Shown: positions 1-6,290, counted from the first letter of the stretch. The stretch: 8,265 nucleotides of DNA from Treponema sp. (GCA_012517645.1 JAAYUR010000295.1:1-8265), one strand, 5' to 3'. Notes: generated from the letters alone by a model not told the origin. A program made the numbers and translations.

Positions 1-964
1 CCATCCTGAACAGGCGCTTCCCCTTGGTCAGCTTGAAGTATCCCACCTGGAGGATCACCGAAGCCTCTTCCAGGACGAAAACTCCCCCGATGATGAAGAG
101 AAGGATCTCCTTCTTCACGATCAGGGAAAGGACCCCCAGAACGCCGCCCAGGGACAGGGATCCGACGTCCCCCATGCAGACCTCCGCGGGGTGGCTGTTG
201 AACCACAAGAACCCCACGCAGGCCCCTATCAGGGCCAGGTTGAAGACCGTGAGCTCCCCGGCTCCTCGGACGAAGGGAATGGCCAGGTAGCTCGACCAAT
301 CCGCCCGACCGGTGATGTAGGTGATGATGGAGAAGGATATCAGGGCCAGGATGGTCAGGCCCGTGGCCAAACCGTCCAGGCCGTCCGCAAGATTCACCGC
401 GTTGGACCAGCCTACTATGTAGACTACGGCCAGGGGATAATAGAACAGACCGAGGTCCAGCACCGGATTCTTGAAGAAGGGCAGGTACAGCATCGTGGTG
501 TACTCGGTCCGGTTCATCGCCAGGAGGACCACGACCGTGACCGCCACGAGGCCCTGGAGGACCAGTTTCAGGCGGGCGGAAATGCCGTCGGAATTCTTCC
601 GTTTGATTTTCAGCCAGTCGTCCAGGAATCCTACGGCTCCGTAGCCCAGGAGAGCCAGCAGGCAGATCCAGGCATAGATGTTATGCAGGTCCACCCAAAG
701 CAGGACCGCCGCCGTCACGGCCAGGATGATGAAAATCCCCCCCATGGTCGGGGTGCCGGTCTTGACCAGGTGGGTCTGGGGTCCGTCGGACCGCACGGAC
801 TGCCCGAACTTGAAAACCTTGAGCCTCGCGATGATGGACGGCCCGAAAAGGAAGGCGATCAACAGGGCTGTCACCGCGGCGTAGGCGGACCGGAAGGTGA
901 GATACCGGAATACGTTCAACGCGGAGAGGTACTTTTCCAAGGGATAAATCCATTCCAGGAACAC
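1..964 (-). CDS. mraY: MraY, phospho-N-acetylmuramoyl-pentapeptide-transferase (3' end outside window)
   Basis: Integral membrane enzyme that moves phospho-MurNAc-pentapeptide from UDP to undecaprenyl phosphate, making lipid I on the cytoplasmic face. I translated 321 codons by hand. Visible family signatures are GTPTMGG (residues 70-76), the Mg-binding Asp pair in FLDDW (D115, D116), NAVNLADGLDGLA (188-200) and MGDVGSLSLGG (264-274, D266), with many hydrophobic segments between. The reading frame leaves the window at RLFRM, immediately before the usual HHHFE-type motif, so roughly the last 40 residues are missing. The start is GTG at 964: GGAGG lies 6 bases upstream, overlapping the murF stop, and MFLEWIYPLEKY fits the family N-terminus. 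It lies 3 bp after murF, so it is the fifth gene of the mraZ operon. Identity is very secure; the GTG start is likely. Confidence 0.97.
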   Translation of the reverse strand, partial: MFLEWIYPLEKYLSALNVFRYLTFRSAYAAVTALLIAFLFGPSIIARLKVFKFGQSVRSDGPQTHLVKTGTPTMGGIFIILAVTAAVLLWVDLHNIYAWICLLALLGYGAVGFLDDWLKIKRKNSDGISARLKLVLQGLVAVTVVVLLAMNRTEYTTMLYLPFFKNPVLDLGLFYYPLAVVYIVGWSNAVNLADGLDGLATGLTILALISFSIITYITGRADWSSYLAIPFVRGAGELTVFNLALIGACVGFLWFNSHPAEVCMGDVGSLSLGGVLGVLSLIVKKEILLFIIGGVFVLEEASVILQVGYFKLTKGKRLFRM

Positions 965-967
965 GGC

Positions 968-2368
968 TCACCTCCCCCTCAGGATGTCGGTCAGGCGCTC
1001 GAGCTCCATGCCCCGGGAGGCCTTCAAGAGCCATAGGTCGCCTTCCCGGGCCAATCCTTCGGCCGCTCGGGCCAGTTCATCGAACGCCTCCGTCTGAACC
1101 ACAGGACCGGAAAATCCCGCTTCCCGGGCCGCCCGGGCGGCTTCGAAGGTTTCCGCGCCGAAGAAAAGAAGGGCGTCCGCCCGGGACCGACCCGCGCGCC
1201 GGCCCAGTTCTCGGTGCTCCGCCGCGGACTCCGTCCCGAGCTCCAGCATGGATCCCAGGGCGTAGATCCGCCGGCCGGGCCAGGTCAGGGAGTCGCAGAA
1301 TTCCAGGGCCCGGGCCGCGGAATCGGGGTTTGAATTGTAACAGTCCCGAAGGACGGTAACGGGCCCCCGGAAGATCTCGGACCTTCCGAATAGGGCCGTT
1401 ACCCCCTCCAAGCCTTCCTTGACGGCATCGGGGCCGCAGCCCAGGTCGGCCGCCAGGGCCGCTGCGGCCAGGGCGTCCAGGAGGTTGTGCGTCCCCGGCA
1501 ACGGAAAGGCGATGTCCACGCCCCGATAGCGCAAAGCCCATCCGTCCAAGCCCGCGTCCCGGAAGCCTTCCAAGCCCTCCAGGGTGCGGGGACCGAAGGT
1601 CCGAAGCCGAACGGGCAGCCCCTCCGCCAGGAAGGGCAGGAACTCGTCGTCCTCCCAGGCGAACGCCGAGCCGGACGCGGAAAGGGCGGAAAAAATCTTC
1701 TTTTTTTCCAGGGCAATGGCCTCGCGGCTGCCGAGAATTCCGATGTGGGCGGTCCCGATGTTCGTGATCAATGCGTGCGAAGGCTCCCATACCCGAACCA
1801 GGGCATCCATCTCTCCCGAGTGGTTGATCCCCATCTCGAAGACGCCGACTTCGTGCTCCGGCCGTAGAAGGAACATAGCCTGGGGCAGTCCGATCTCCGA
1901 GTTCAGGTTTCCGGGATTCACGACGGTCCGGTACTTTTGTGCCAGAATCCGTCCCAGGCACTCCTTGGTCGTGGTCTTGCCGCTCGAGCCGGTGATTCCC
2001 ACGCGCACCAGGGACGGAACCTTGAGCCGCCAAGCCCGGGCCGCCTCCTGCAAGCCCTCCAGGGAGTCCCGAACCAGGACGGCCGCGGCTCCCGCCCGGG
2101 CCAGGGCCGGATCCAGGACCTCGGCACGGACCTTCCAGCCTTCCACCGCCGCGAGAATAACGGAAGCTCCCGATGCCAGGGCCTGGCGGATGTAATCGTG
2201 ACCGTCCGCGCGTTCCCCCGGCAGGGCCGCGAAGAGGGCTCCGGGGCGCACGGCCCGGGAATCCACCTCCACCGCGGACACCGCAGCGTCGGGATTGCCG
2301 ACCAGCCTGCCCCCGATGGAGGCGGAAAGCCAATCCGCCCGGAACAGGACGGCCCGTTCCTCAGCCAT
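968..2368 (-). CDS. murF: MurF, UDP-N-acetylmuramoyl-tripeptide--D-alanyl-D-alanine ligase
   Basis: Cytoplasmic ATP-dependent Mur ligase that adds D-Ala-D-Ala to the UDP-MurNAc-tripeptide, completing the pentapeptide used by MraY next door. The 466 residues show the normal three-domain plan. The N-terminal substrate domain contains DSRAVRPGALFAALPGERADGHDY (in part, 36-59). The central ATPase has P-loop GSSGKTTTK (127-135), NLNSEIGLP (154-162), FEMGINHSGEM (177-187) and TNIGTAHIG (202-210), with lysines at 222-224 where Mur ligases carry the carbamylated Lys. The C-terminal domain has DCYNSNPDS (342-350) and KASRGMELE (449-457), where the family often has KGSR. ATG at 2368 is preceded by GGGAG at 8 bases and overlaps the ftsL stop by 8 bp, suggesting coupled translation. 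In most bacteria ftsI and murE come before murF; both are absent here. Confidence 0.97.
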   Translation of the reverse strand: MAEERAVLFRADWLSASIGGRLVGNPDAAVSAVEVDSRAVRPGALFAALPGERADGHDYIRQALASGASVILAAVEGWKVRAEVLDPALARAGAAAVLVRDSLEGLQEAARAWRLKVPSLVRVGITGSSGKTTTKECLGRILAQKYRTVVNPGNLNSEIGLPQAMFLLRPEHEVGVFEMGINHSGEMDALVRVWEPSHALITNIGTAHIGILGSREAIALEKKKIFSALSASGSAFAWEDDEFLPFLAEGLPVRLRTFGPRTLEGLEGFRDAGLDGWALRYRGVDIAFPLPGTHNLLDALAAAALAADLGCGPDAVKEGLEGVTALFGRSEIFRGPVTVLRDCYNSNPDSAARALEFCDSLTWPGRRIYALGSMLELGTESAAEHRELGRRAGRSRADALLFFGAETFEAARAAREAGFSGPVVQTEAFDELARAAEGLAREGDLWLLKASRGMELERLTDILRGR

Positions 2369-2651
2369 CGATGCCGCTCCCGGGCTTCTCGATCCGGATG
2401 CGCAGGATACCCTCCGGGCGGACCGGGGACAAACCCAGGCTCTTCCGGGCGGCTTCGTCCACCCGGGACCGGGAAGAAAGGACGGATATGGCGGCCAGGA
2501 GCTTGCGGTTCTGCTCGATCCAGTCCTTCTGGAGGGCTTCCAGCCGGATCGCTTCCGCCCGGAGGGCCTGGAATCGGGCGGTCTGCCGGACCGTGGCCAA
2601 CAGTAGAAGGGGAACCGTGAGAATGGCGAAAACGGCTAGGACGCGTTTCAC
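2361..2651 (-). CDS. ftsL: FtsL/DivIC-like cell division protein
   Basis: Small bitopic membrane protein of 96 aa. A very short basic N-terminus (MKR) is followed by one transmembrane helix (about 4-20), then a predicted periplasmic coiled coil (about 24-58, rich in A, L, E, R, Q). The tail SRVDEAARKSLGLSPVRPEG (62-81) matches the form of the FtsL/DivIC septum-formation family (a helix ending in A..LGL..P). FtsL recruits and activates the septal peptidoglycan synthase together with FtsB and FtsQ. Size, topology and position between rsmH and murF all support ftsL; primary sequence is poorly conserved in this family, so the name rests partly on synteny. The GTG start at 2651 overlaps the rsmH stop as GTGA (4 bp), and the gene overlaps murF by 8 bp. 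An AGAGGA-type ribosome site lies rather far upstream, about 12 bases, so coupling probably matters. Confidence 0.88.
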   Translation of the reverse strand: MKRVLAVFAILTVPLLLLATVRQTARFQALRAEAIRLEALQKDWIEQNRKLLAAISVLSSRSRVDEAARKSLGLSPVRPEGILRIRIEKPGSGIDG

Positions 2652-3670
2652 GATGGATGATCTTCCTCTCTCCGGCCGCGGTACTTGTCCGGAATCGGTC
2701 GTTCGGGATCCGCCCTTCGGGCGATCCTCAGTTTCGCGCTCCGGGAGGCGGGGTTTGCCGCCGTCTCCTCCGGCCCGGGCGCGATAGGCTTCTTGGTCAG
2801 GATCTCGAGGAGGGGCCCCCTGTTCTTAGGTATCGGCGCGTCCGGCATACCCTTGAGGTCCGTATCCGGCTCCGGCGTCCGGGCCAAGGATCGAAACAGG
2901 TTCTTCACGATCCTGTCCTCCAGGGAATGGAAGCTGATGACCCCCAGAAGACCCCCGACCTCCAAGGCTGCCGCCGCGTCCCGGATAGCCCGTTCCGCCC
3001 GGCCCAGCTCGTCGTTCACCGCGATCCGGAGCGCCTGGAAACAGCGCGTAGCCGGATGGATGCGGCCGTGGCGGAACTTTCCGGGGACGGCCCGGAGTAT
3101 CGTCTCGGCGAGGCGGCCGGACGTCAGAATGGGATGCCCGCCCCGCTCCTCGACGATAGCCCGGGCTATGCGCCCCGAAAACGGCTCTTCCCCGTAGTCC
3201 CGGAACAATCTCTCCAACTCCGCGCGGTCCAGCCCGTTCACGAGGTCCGAGGCGGTCCTCCCAGTCGTGCTGTCCAGCCTCATGTCCAGCGGCTCGTCGC
3301 CCTGGAGGCTGAACCCCCGCCCCGATTCCCGAAAATGGAACATCGACACGCCCAGGTCGAACAGTACGATCCCGGGACGCTCTTCTTTGCCCTCTTCCAC
3401 CTCCTTTCGGAACCCTTGGAAAAACACGTCGTAGTACATCCGCGCGAACCGGATCCTGCCGCCGTACGGCGCAAGCCGTTCGCGCGCCTTGGCCTGTATC
3501 GCCTCGTCCGCGTCCACCCCCAGATACCGGAGCCCGGGGTACCGGGACAGGAAAGCCTCCGCATGGCCGCCCTCTCCCAGGGTCGCGTCCACCATGAGCC
3601 CGTCCGGTCGGGGCGGGATCAGTCGTTCCGACACCTCCTTCAGGAGAACCGGGACATGGACGATCTCCAC
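2648..3670 (-). CDS. rsmH: RsmH (MraW), 16S rRNA (cytosine(1402)-N4)-methyltransferase
   Basis: SAM-dependent methyltransferase acting on C1402 in the ribosomal P site. With a GTG start at 3670 the protein is 340 aa, close to the family norm. Motifs in order: HVPVLLKEV (5-13), SAM-binding DATLGEGGHA (28-37), GVDAD (51-55), LFDLGVSMFHF (103-113), GRGFSLQGDEPLDMRLD (117-133), HPATRCFQALRIAVNDEL (205-222), ISFHSLEDRIVKNLFR (245-260) and a C-terminal SAKLRIARR (311-319). The open frame extends upstream to 3973, but that part lies inside mraZ in another frame and has no family similarity. AGGAG, 5 bases before the GTG, overlaps the mraZ stop codon and settles the start. Gap to mraZ is 8 bp; overlap with ftsL is 4 bp. 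Confidence 0.97.
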   Translation of the reverse strand: MEIVHVPVLLKEVSERLIPPRPDGLMVDATLGEGGHAEAFLSRYPGLRYLGVDADEAIQAKARERLAPYGGRIRFARMYYDVFFQGFRKEVEEGKEERPGIVLFDLGVSMFHFRESGRGFSLQGDEPLDMRLDSTTGRTASDLVNGLDRAELERLFRDYGEEPFSGRIARAIVEERGGHPILTSGRLAETILRAVPGKFRHGRIHPATRCFQALRIAVNDELGRAERAIRDAAAALEVGGLLGVISFHSLEDRIVKNLFRSLARTPEPDTDLKGMPDAPIPKNRGPLLEILTKKPIAPGPEETAANPASRSAKLRIARRADPERPIPDKYRGRREEDHPS

Positions 3671-3678
3671 CCCGGCTC

Positions 3679-4122
3679 CTAGAAGGTCAACCCGCCGAGC
3701 TCCTCGGCGGCAGCCAGGAACTCCGGCTCGGTGGCTTCCAGGTACTTCCTGTACGCCTCGGCGTCCCAGATCTCGATGTACTTCGTGATCCCCAGGATCA
3801 CACAGTCCTTGGAGAGCCCCGCGAACTCCCGAAGGGCCTGGGGAATCGCGATCCGGCCCGCCTTGTCCACTTCGAGCTCCTGGCTCGGCGCCAGGATCCG
3901 GCGCTGGATCAGGCGGGCGCGGGCATGGAACAGGCTGGTCTGCTCGAGCAGCTTGGCAGAAAGAGCCCTCCACTGCTCGGGCGGAAAGAGCCAGAGACAG
4001 GAATCGATTCCCTGGGTGACGACCAAAACATTCCCCGGAAGCTCGCTTCTGAGCTTGGAGGGCAGGGAGATCCTGCCCTTTTCGTCCAGGGTGTTCCGGA
4101 ACTCACCGGTGAGAAGTTCCAT
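3679..4122 (-). CDS. mraZ: MraZ, transcriptional regulator of the dcw cluster
   Basis: DNA-binding protein of 147 aa with two tandem SpoVT-AbrB-like domains. Each carries the MraZ signature DxxxR: D13-E-K-G-R17 in the first (about 5-50) and D86-K-A-G-R90 in the second (about 77-120). The N-terminus (GEFRNTLDEKGRISLPSK) and the second repeat (DKAGRIAIPQALREFAGL) are close to the family consensus. MraZ forms a ring-shaped oligomer and in E. coli represses its own promoter. The tail after about residue 130 (EPEFLAAAEELGGLTF) is acidic and poorly conserved. It is the first gene of the operon, 8 bp before rsmH. ATG at 4122 is preceded by AGGA at 9 bases, and that site is also the third copy of the operator repeat, so the protein could block both transcription and, in principle, ribosome access to the site. 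Confidence 0.97.
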   Translation of the reverse strand: MELLTGEFRNTLDEKGRISLPSKLRSELPGNVLVVTQGIDSCLWLFPPEQWRALSAKLLEQTSLFHARARLIQRRILAPSQELEVDKAGRIAIPQALREFAGLSKDCVILGITKYIEIWDAEAYRKYLEATEPEFLAAAEELGGLTF

Positions 4123-4156
4123 ACCACTCTTTCCTATTATTTCCCACTATTTCCCA
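4122..4156 (-). promoter_or_regulatory. MraZ operator: four direct repeats, 10-bp period
   Basis: Read on the minus strand towards mraZ, the block is TGGGA-N5-TGGGA-N5-TAGGA-N5-TGGTA, with repeat units starting at 4156, 4146, 4136 and 4126, exactly 10 bp apart. This matches the known E. coli MraZ target, direct TGGGN repeats with 5-bp spacers. The first two copies are perfect and the last two degenerate. The third copy, TAGGA, doubles as the AGGA ribosome binding site, and the fourth ends on the A of the ATG. The array begins a few bases after the predicted transcription start, a position suited to autorepression. Confidence 0.85.
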
Positions 4157-4158
4157 CC

Positions 4159-4193
4159 TGATCCTATACTATCCCTCAAATTTCCATTGTCAA
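4159..4193 (-). promoter_or_regulatory. Promoter of the mraZ-rsmH-ftsL-murF-mraY operon
   Basis: On the minus strand a perfect -35 box TTGACA (4193-4188) is followed after 16 bp by TAGTAT (4171-4166, 4 of 6 to the sigma-70 consensus). The predicted start is near 4159, giving a leader of about 37 nt that consists mostly of the MraZ operator. The same bases read TATACT (4165-4170) on the plus strand, so weak divergent initiation is possible. The bases immediately upstream are the most AT-rich in the window. Confidence 0.7.
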
Positions 4194-4233
4194 CGGGCAA
4201 GAGTAGACGGAATCGAGGAGACAGAAAAAATAA

Positions 4234-4246
4234 TCATAATTTATGA
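4234..4246. repeat. 13-bp palindrome in the AT-rich mraZ upstream region
   Basis: TCATAA-T-TTATGA is a perfect 6-bp inverted repeat around one central base (4240). On the minus strand it is followed by a short T-rich run (4223-4233), but the stem is all-weak pairs apart from one G-C pair and no minus-strand gene ends just before it, so a terminator is unlikely. It lies about 45 bp upstream of the mraZ -35 box and could be an operator or part of an UP-like element. No regulator can be named. Confidence 0.3.
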
Positions 4247-4338
4247 CAACGGATGTATAGTGGATTCCGGTCTCTCCGCCCTGTACCCGAATCCTCCCCG
4301 TTCCATGGACCCGGGAGCGCGAGACCTCGATCTACCGG

Positions 4339-4374
4339 TTGCGCCGGCCGTCGGCGGCGGGTAGACTGGATCCA
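4339..4374 (+). promoter_or_regulatory. Candidate promoter of the small gene at 4374, possibly leaderless
   Basis: TTGCGC (4339-4344), a 17-bp spacer and TAGACT (4362-4367) form a moderate sigma-70-like promoter. The expected start falls 6-7 bases after the -10, on the ATG at 4374 itself. There is no convincing Shine-Dalgarno sequence before this ATG, which agrees with a leaderless message. The match is only 3 of 6 and 4 of 6, so this is tentative. Confidence 0.4.
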
Positions 4375-4616
4375 TGACCGTGGAAACCAACTACGTCGTG
4401 TTTCCGGAGGGGGATACCCAGGAGATCCCCGGCCGGCTTTCCATCGACCAGATCGTGGACCACAACGGGTACCCCCTACCCCTCCCGCTGTCCTCCGCCC
4501 GGATCATCGCCTTCCGGGTCGTGAAGATCCGGCACACCGAGACCCGAGGCATGCTGGATATCCTGCACTACCTGGAGCTGGTACCGGCGTACGAGCTGTT
4601 GGAGTATGTGGGGTGA
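4374..4616 (+). CDS. Hypothetical protein, 80 aa, divergent from mraZ
   Basis: I do not recognise the family. The product is a small soluble protein with no signal peptide, transmembrane helix or cysteine. It starts MTVETNYVVFPEGD, followed by GRLSIDQIVDHNGYPLPLPL (20-39), a basic beta-like stretch SARIIAFRVVKIRHTETRG (41-59) and an acidic helical tail LDILHYLELVPAYELLEYV (61-79). A balanced amino-acid mix, GC-rich third positions and lack of a competing frame argue that it is real. It stands alone, divergent from the mraZ operon and convergent with the comFB-like gene. ATG at 4374 has no clear ribosome binding site, but a candidate -10 box lies 6 bp upstream, suggesting leaderless expression. 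Function is unknown; position alone would allow a link to the division cluster. Confidence 0.75.
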   Translation: MTVETNYVVFPEGDTQEIPGRLSIDQIVDHNGYPLPLPLSSARIIAFRVVKIRHTETRGMLDILHYLELVPAYELLEYVG

Positions 4617-4642
4617 TCGGTGGACGGCACGCCAAACGCCCG

Positions 4643-4658
4643 GGGTACGACCGTACCC
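4643..4658. terminator. Hairpin between convergent genes, possible weak terminator
   Basis: GGGTAC (4643-4648) pairs with GTACCC (4653-4658) across a 4-base loop, within the 53 bp between the stop codons of the small plus-strand gene (4616) and the comFB-like gene (4670). It could serve both directions. No T-run follows on either side, so it is not a standard intrinsic terminator. Confidence 0.3.
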
Positions 4659-4669
4659 GAGCGGCCGCG

Positions 4670-5365
4670 CTATTTCGGGAAGGCGTACAGATCCGGCAGC
4701 TTATGCACCTTCCGAACGGTTATCTGATCCACCGCCGAGGGCTCGGCGACCAGGGGTAGCTCGAAATAGTGGGAGACCTCCTCGTAACCCGGGAGTTCCG
4801 CATAGACCCGGAACTGGAACACCGCCTCGTCCCCGACGGAACCCGCGGGGTGAGGCCGGGGCCAGAAAATGTACAACCCCTCGGTCTCCCGGACGATCCG
4901 GCAGGGATTCTGCCAATTGGGGTCGATCATGGGGACCAGCTCCCCGTCCCGATAGAGCCCGACCTGGATATCCGCAAGGGGCGAAAAATCCGCTCCGTTC
5001 AGAACGCGTCCCATGACCGAGGGGAAGTTGAAGACCGGTCCCGCAGGGAGTTCGGGAGTCGCCTTCGATGGACCCTGATGGTACTGGGGCCGCTTTTTCT
5101 GGTTGATCCGGGTCCAACCCTCCCGGACAAGGGAAAGGACGTCCGCGGTCCGCTGGACCTTTCCGGACCAGTCGGTCTCTCCGTGCACCACTCCACGCCC
5201 GGAGGTGACGTACTCGGGGGGGATGCGGTTGAGGACATAACAGCACACGTCCATGCGGCACTGGGCGCAGGTGCAGAAGCCTAGCTTCGGGCTGCGCTCC
5301 TCGGCATCGAAGAGCTCCTCCACCGCGCTCCGTACGACATCCTCCATGAGATTATGGATTTCCAT
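4670..5365 (-). CDS. ComFB-family protein with C-terminal beta-rich domain
   Basis: The first 85 or so of 231 residues form a ComFB (late competence development protein) domain. NLMEDVV (5-11) starts the helix, CTCAQC (31-36) supplies the clustered cysteines typical of the family with C41 and C42 close by, and MDVCCYVLNRIPPEYVTSGRG (38-58) matches the D...LN.LPP.YV core. After a basic linker (about 88-108) comes a domain of about 120 residues with alternating strands (SVMGRVLNGADFSPLADIQV at 116-135, GLYIFWP at 163-169, FQFRVYAELPG at 183-193). It resembles carboxypeptidase-regulatory or Ig-like beta sandwiches, although no signal peptide is present. ComFB proteins have been reported as cyclic-dinucleotide receptors; a signalling role here is inference. 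ATG at 5365 has GGGAGGG upstream and overlaps the ttcA stop by 14 bp, so the two are co-translated. Confidence 0.88.
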   Translation of the reverse strand: MEIHNLMEDVVRSAVEELFDAEERSPKLGFCTCAQCRMDVCCYVLNRIPPEYVTSGRGVVHGETDWSGKVQRTADVLSLVREGWTRINQKKRPQYHQGPSKATPELPAGPVFNFPSVMGRVLNGADFSPLADIQVGLYRDGELVPMIDPNWQNPCRIVRETEGLYIFWPRPHPAGSVGDEAVFQFRVYAELPGYEEVSHYFELPLVAEPSAVDQITVRKVHKLPDLYAFPK

Positions 5366-6188
5366 GCACGCCCTCCCTGCCCGATTCCCGCGCCCCGGAC
5401 TCCCGTGCTTCTTGACCGCCCGCAGCCCCGGGGAATGCGCCGGACCGTCGTCCCGCGTACGCTAGAAACAGGTGCTCCCGTACTAGTCTATCGATTTTCC
5501 CCAGCTCCACAAGGAGGGCTTTCGCCTTCCGCCTAGGATTCTTCGCAGCGATCCCGCACTCGAAGGCCGCCACCGGCAATTCCATGCGCTCCGCGAAGGT
5601 TCGGACGCTCCCTTCCCGAAGGGCGCACAGGGGCCGGACGACCCGCGCCTCCCCCCGGAAAAAGGACCGGACAGGCTCCATGCCCTCGAACCGCCCGTGA
5701 AGGACCAGGTTCATGATCAGGGTTTCCGCCATATCGTCCAGGTGGTGCCCCAGGGCGACGACCCCGAGCCCCGCCTCCCGGGCAGCGCGGAAGAGTTCCA
5801 TTTTTCGCATCCGGGCGCATTCGTAACAGCCCCCGAGGGATCCCCGGGGTGATCGGGACGCAGGGCGCACCCGGAACGGAACCCCCAGGCAGTCGAAGTA
5901 CGCGCGGAGATCCTCCAGGGTTCCAACCGGCATCGGAGCGTCATCCCAGTCGACCAGAAGAGCCTGGAGCCGATAGGCGTCCCGAACCCTTCGCCTGCGG
6001 AGTTCCAGGGCCAGGCAGAGGGCCAGGGAGTCCTTCCCTCCGGAGACGCCCACAAGCACACCGTCGCCGTCCCGGATCATCCCGAAGCGATGCACGGAAG
6101 CGCCTACCCTCCGGACGAATCGATCCGCCCAGGGGGGCGGCTTGCCCTCTAGGGTTGACAAGAGGGCGGATCCGGGCCGCCAGCTCAC
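5352..6188 (-). CDS. ttcA: TtcA-type tRNA 2-thiocytidine biosynthesis protein (PP-loop ATPase)
   Basis: ATP-dependent enzyme expected to thiolate cytidine 32 of certain tRNAs using an Fe-S cluster. The 278-aa form shows the PP-loop SGGKDS (49-54), CYEC (121-124), GHHLDDMAETLIMN (147-160), VVRPL (183-187) and a third cysteine in FECGIAAKNPRRK (C211). C121, C124 and C211 match the three cluster-binding cysteines of TtcA, which separates it from TilS. The frame is open upstream to 6329, with ATG at 6278 possible. I chose GTG at 6188 because GGAGG sits 4-5 bases before it, the conserved part begins only at about residue 22, and the candidate promoter -10 overlaps the 6278 ATG. The last 30 residues are low-complexity, rich in A, R, E, S and G. 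It is first in an operon with the comFB-like gene. Confidence 0.9.
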   Translation of the reverse strand: MSWRPGSALLSTLEGKPPPWADRFVRRVGASVHRFGMIRDGDGVLVGVSGGKDSLALCLALELRRRRVRDAYRLQALLVDWDDAPMPVGTLEDLRAYFDCLGVPFRVRPASRSPRGSLGGCYECARMRKMELFRAAREAGLGVVALGHHLDDMAETLIMNLVLHGRFEGMEPVRSFFRGEARVVRPLCALREGSVRTFAERMELPVAAFECGIAAKNPRRKAKALLVELGKIDRLVREHLFLAYAGRRSGAFPGAAGGQEARESGARESGREGVHGNP

Positions 6189-6252
6189 CCGTCCTCCCCC
6201 GGGGCAGCGAATCCGCCGGGTTCGATCCAAAGCCCGATTCCGCCCGCTTCCA

Positions 6253-6290
6253 TTGACCCCGCGACCTCCGGCCTCCATACTACGATATCG
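6253..6290 (+). promoter_or_regulatory. Candidate promoter of lipoprotein-PilZ operon, leaderless
   Basis: TTGACC (6253-6258), a 17-bp spacer and CATACT (6276-6281) each match 5 of 6 consensus bases. The expected start is at 6288-6290, i.e. on the GTG start codon at 6290. No Shine-Dalgarno sequence is present before that GTG, as expected for a leaderless transcript. Confidence 0.55.

Noticed and set aside
191..1036. Long plus-strand open frame of 281 codons
   Set aside because: It is antisense to mraY, whose translation matches the family throughout. Its product is an unnatural G/Q/E/R-rich composition typical of a shadow frame in GC-rich DNA.
1077..2333. Minus-strand open frame of 418 codons in a second frame of murF
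   Set aside because: Rich in G, R and P with no recognisable domain; MurF occupies the overlapping frame with all its motifs.
3671..3973. N-terminal extension of RsmH by 101 residues
   Set aside because: It overlaps mraZ in another frame and has no family similarity; the GTG at 3670 has an AGGAG site at ideal spacing.
4223..4246. Intrinsic terminator on the minus strand (palindrome plus T-run)
   Set aside because: The stem is almost all A-T pairs, and the nearest minus-strand gene ends over 400 bp upstream beyond an opposing gene.
4661..4668. GCGGCCGC palindrome
   Set aside because: A simple GC palindrome expected by chance at this base composition.
5352..6188. Assignment as TilS (tRNA-Ile lysidine synthase)
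   Set aside because: The SGGKDS loop is shared, but the CxxC plus distal Cys and the RPL motif are those of TtcA, and TilS C-terminal domains are absent.
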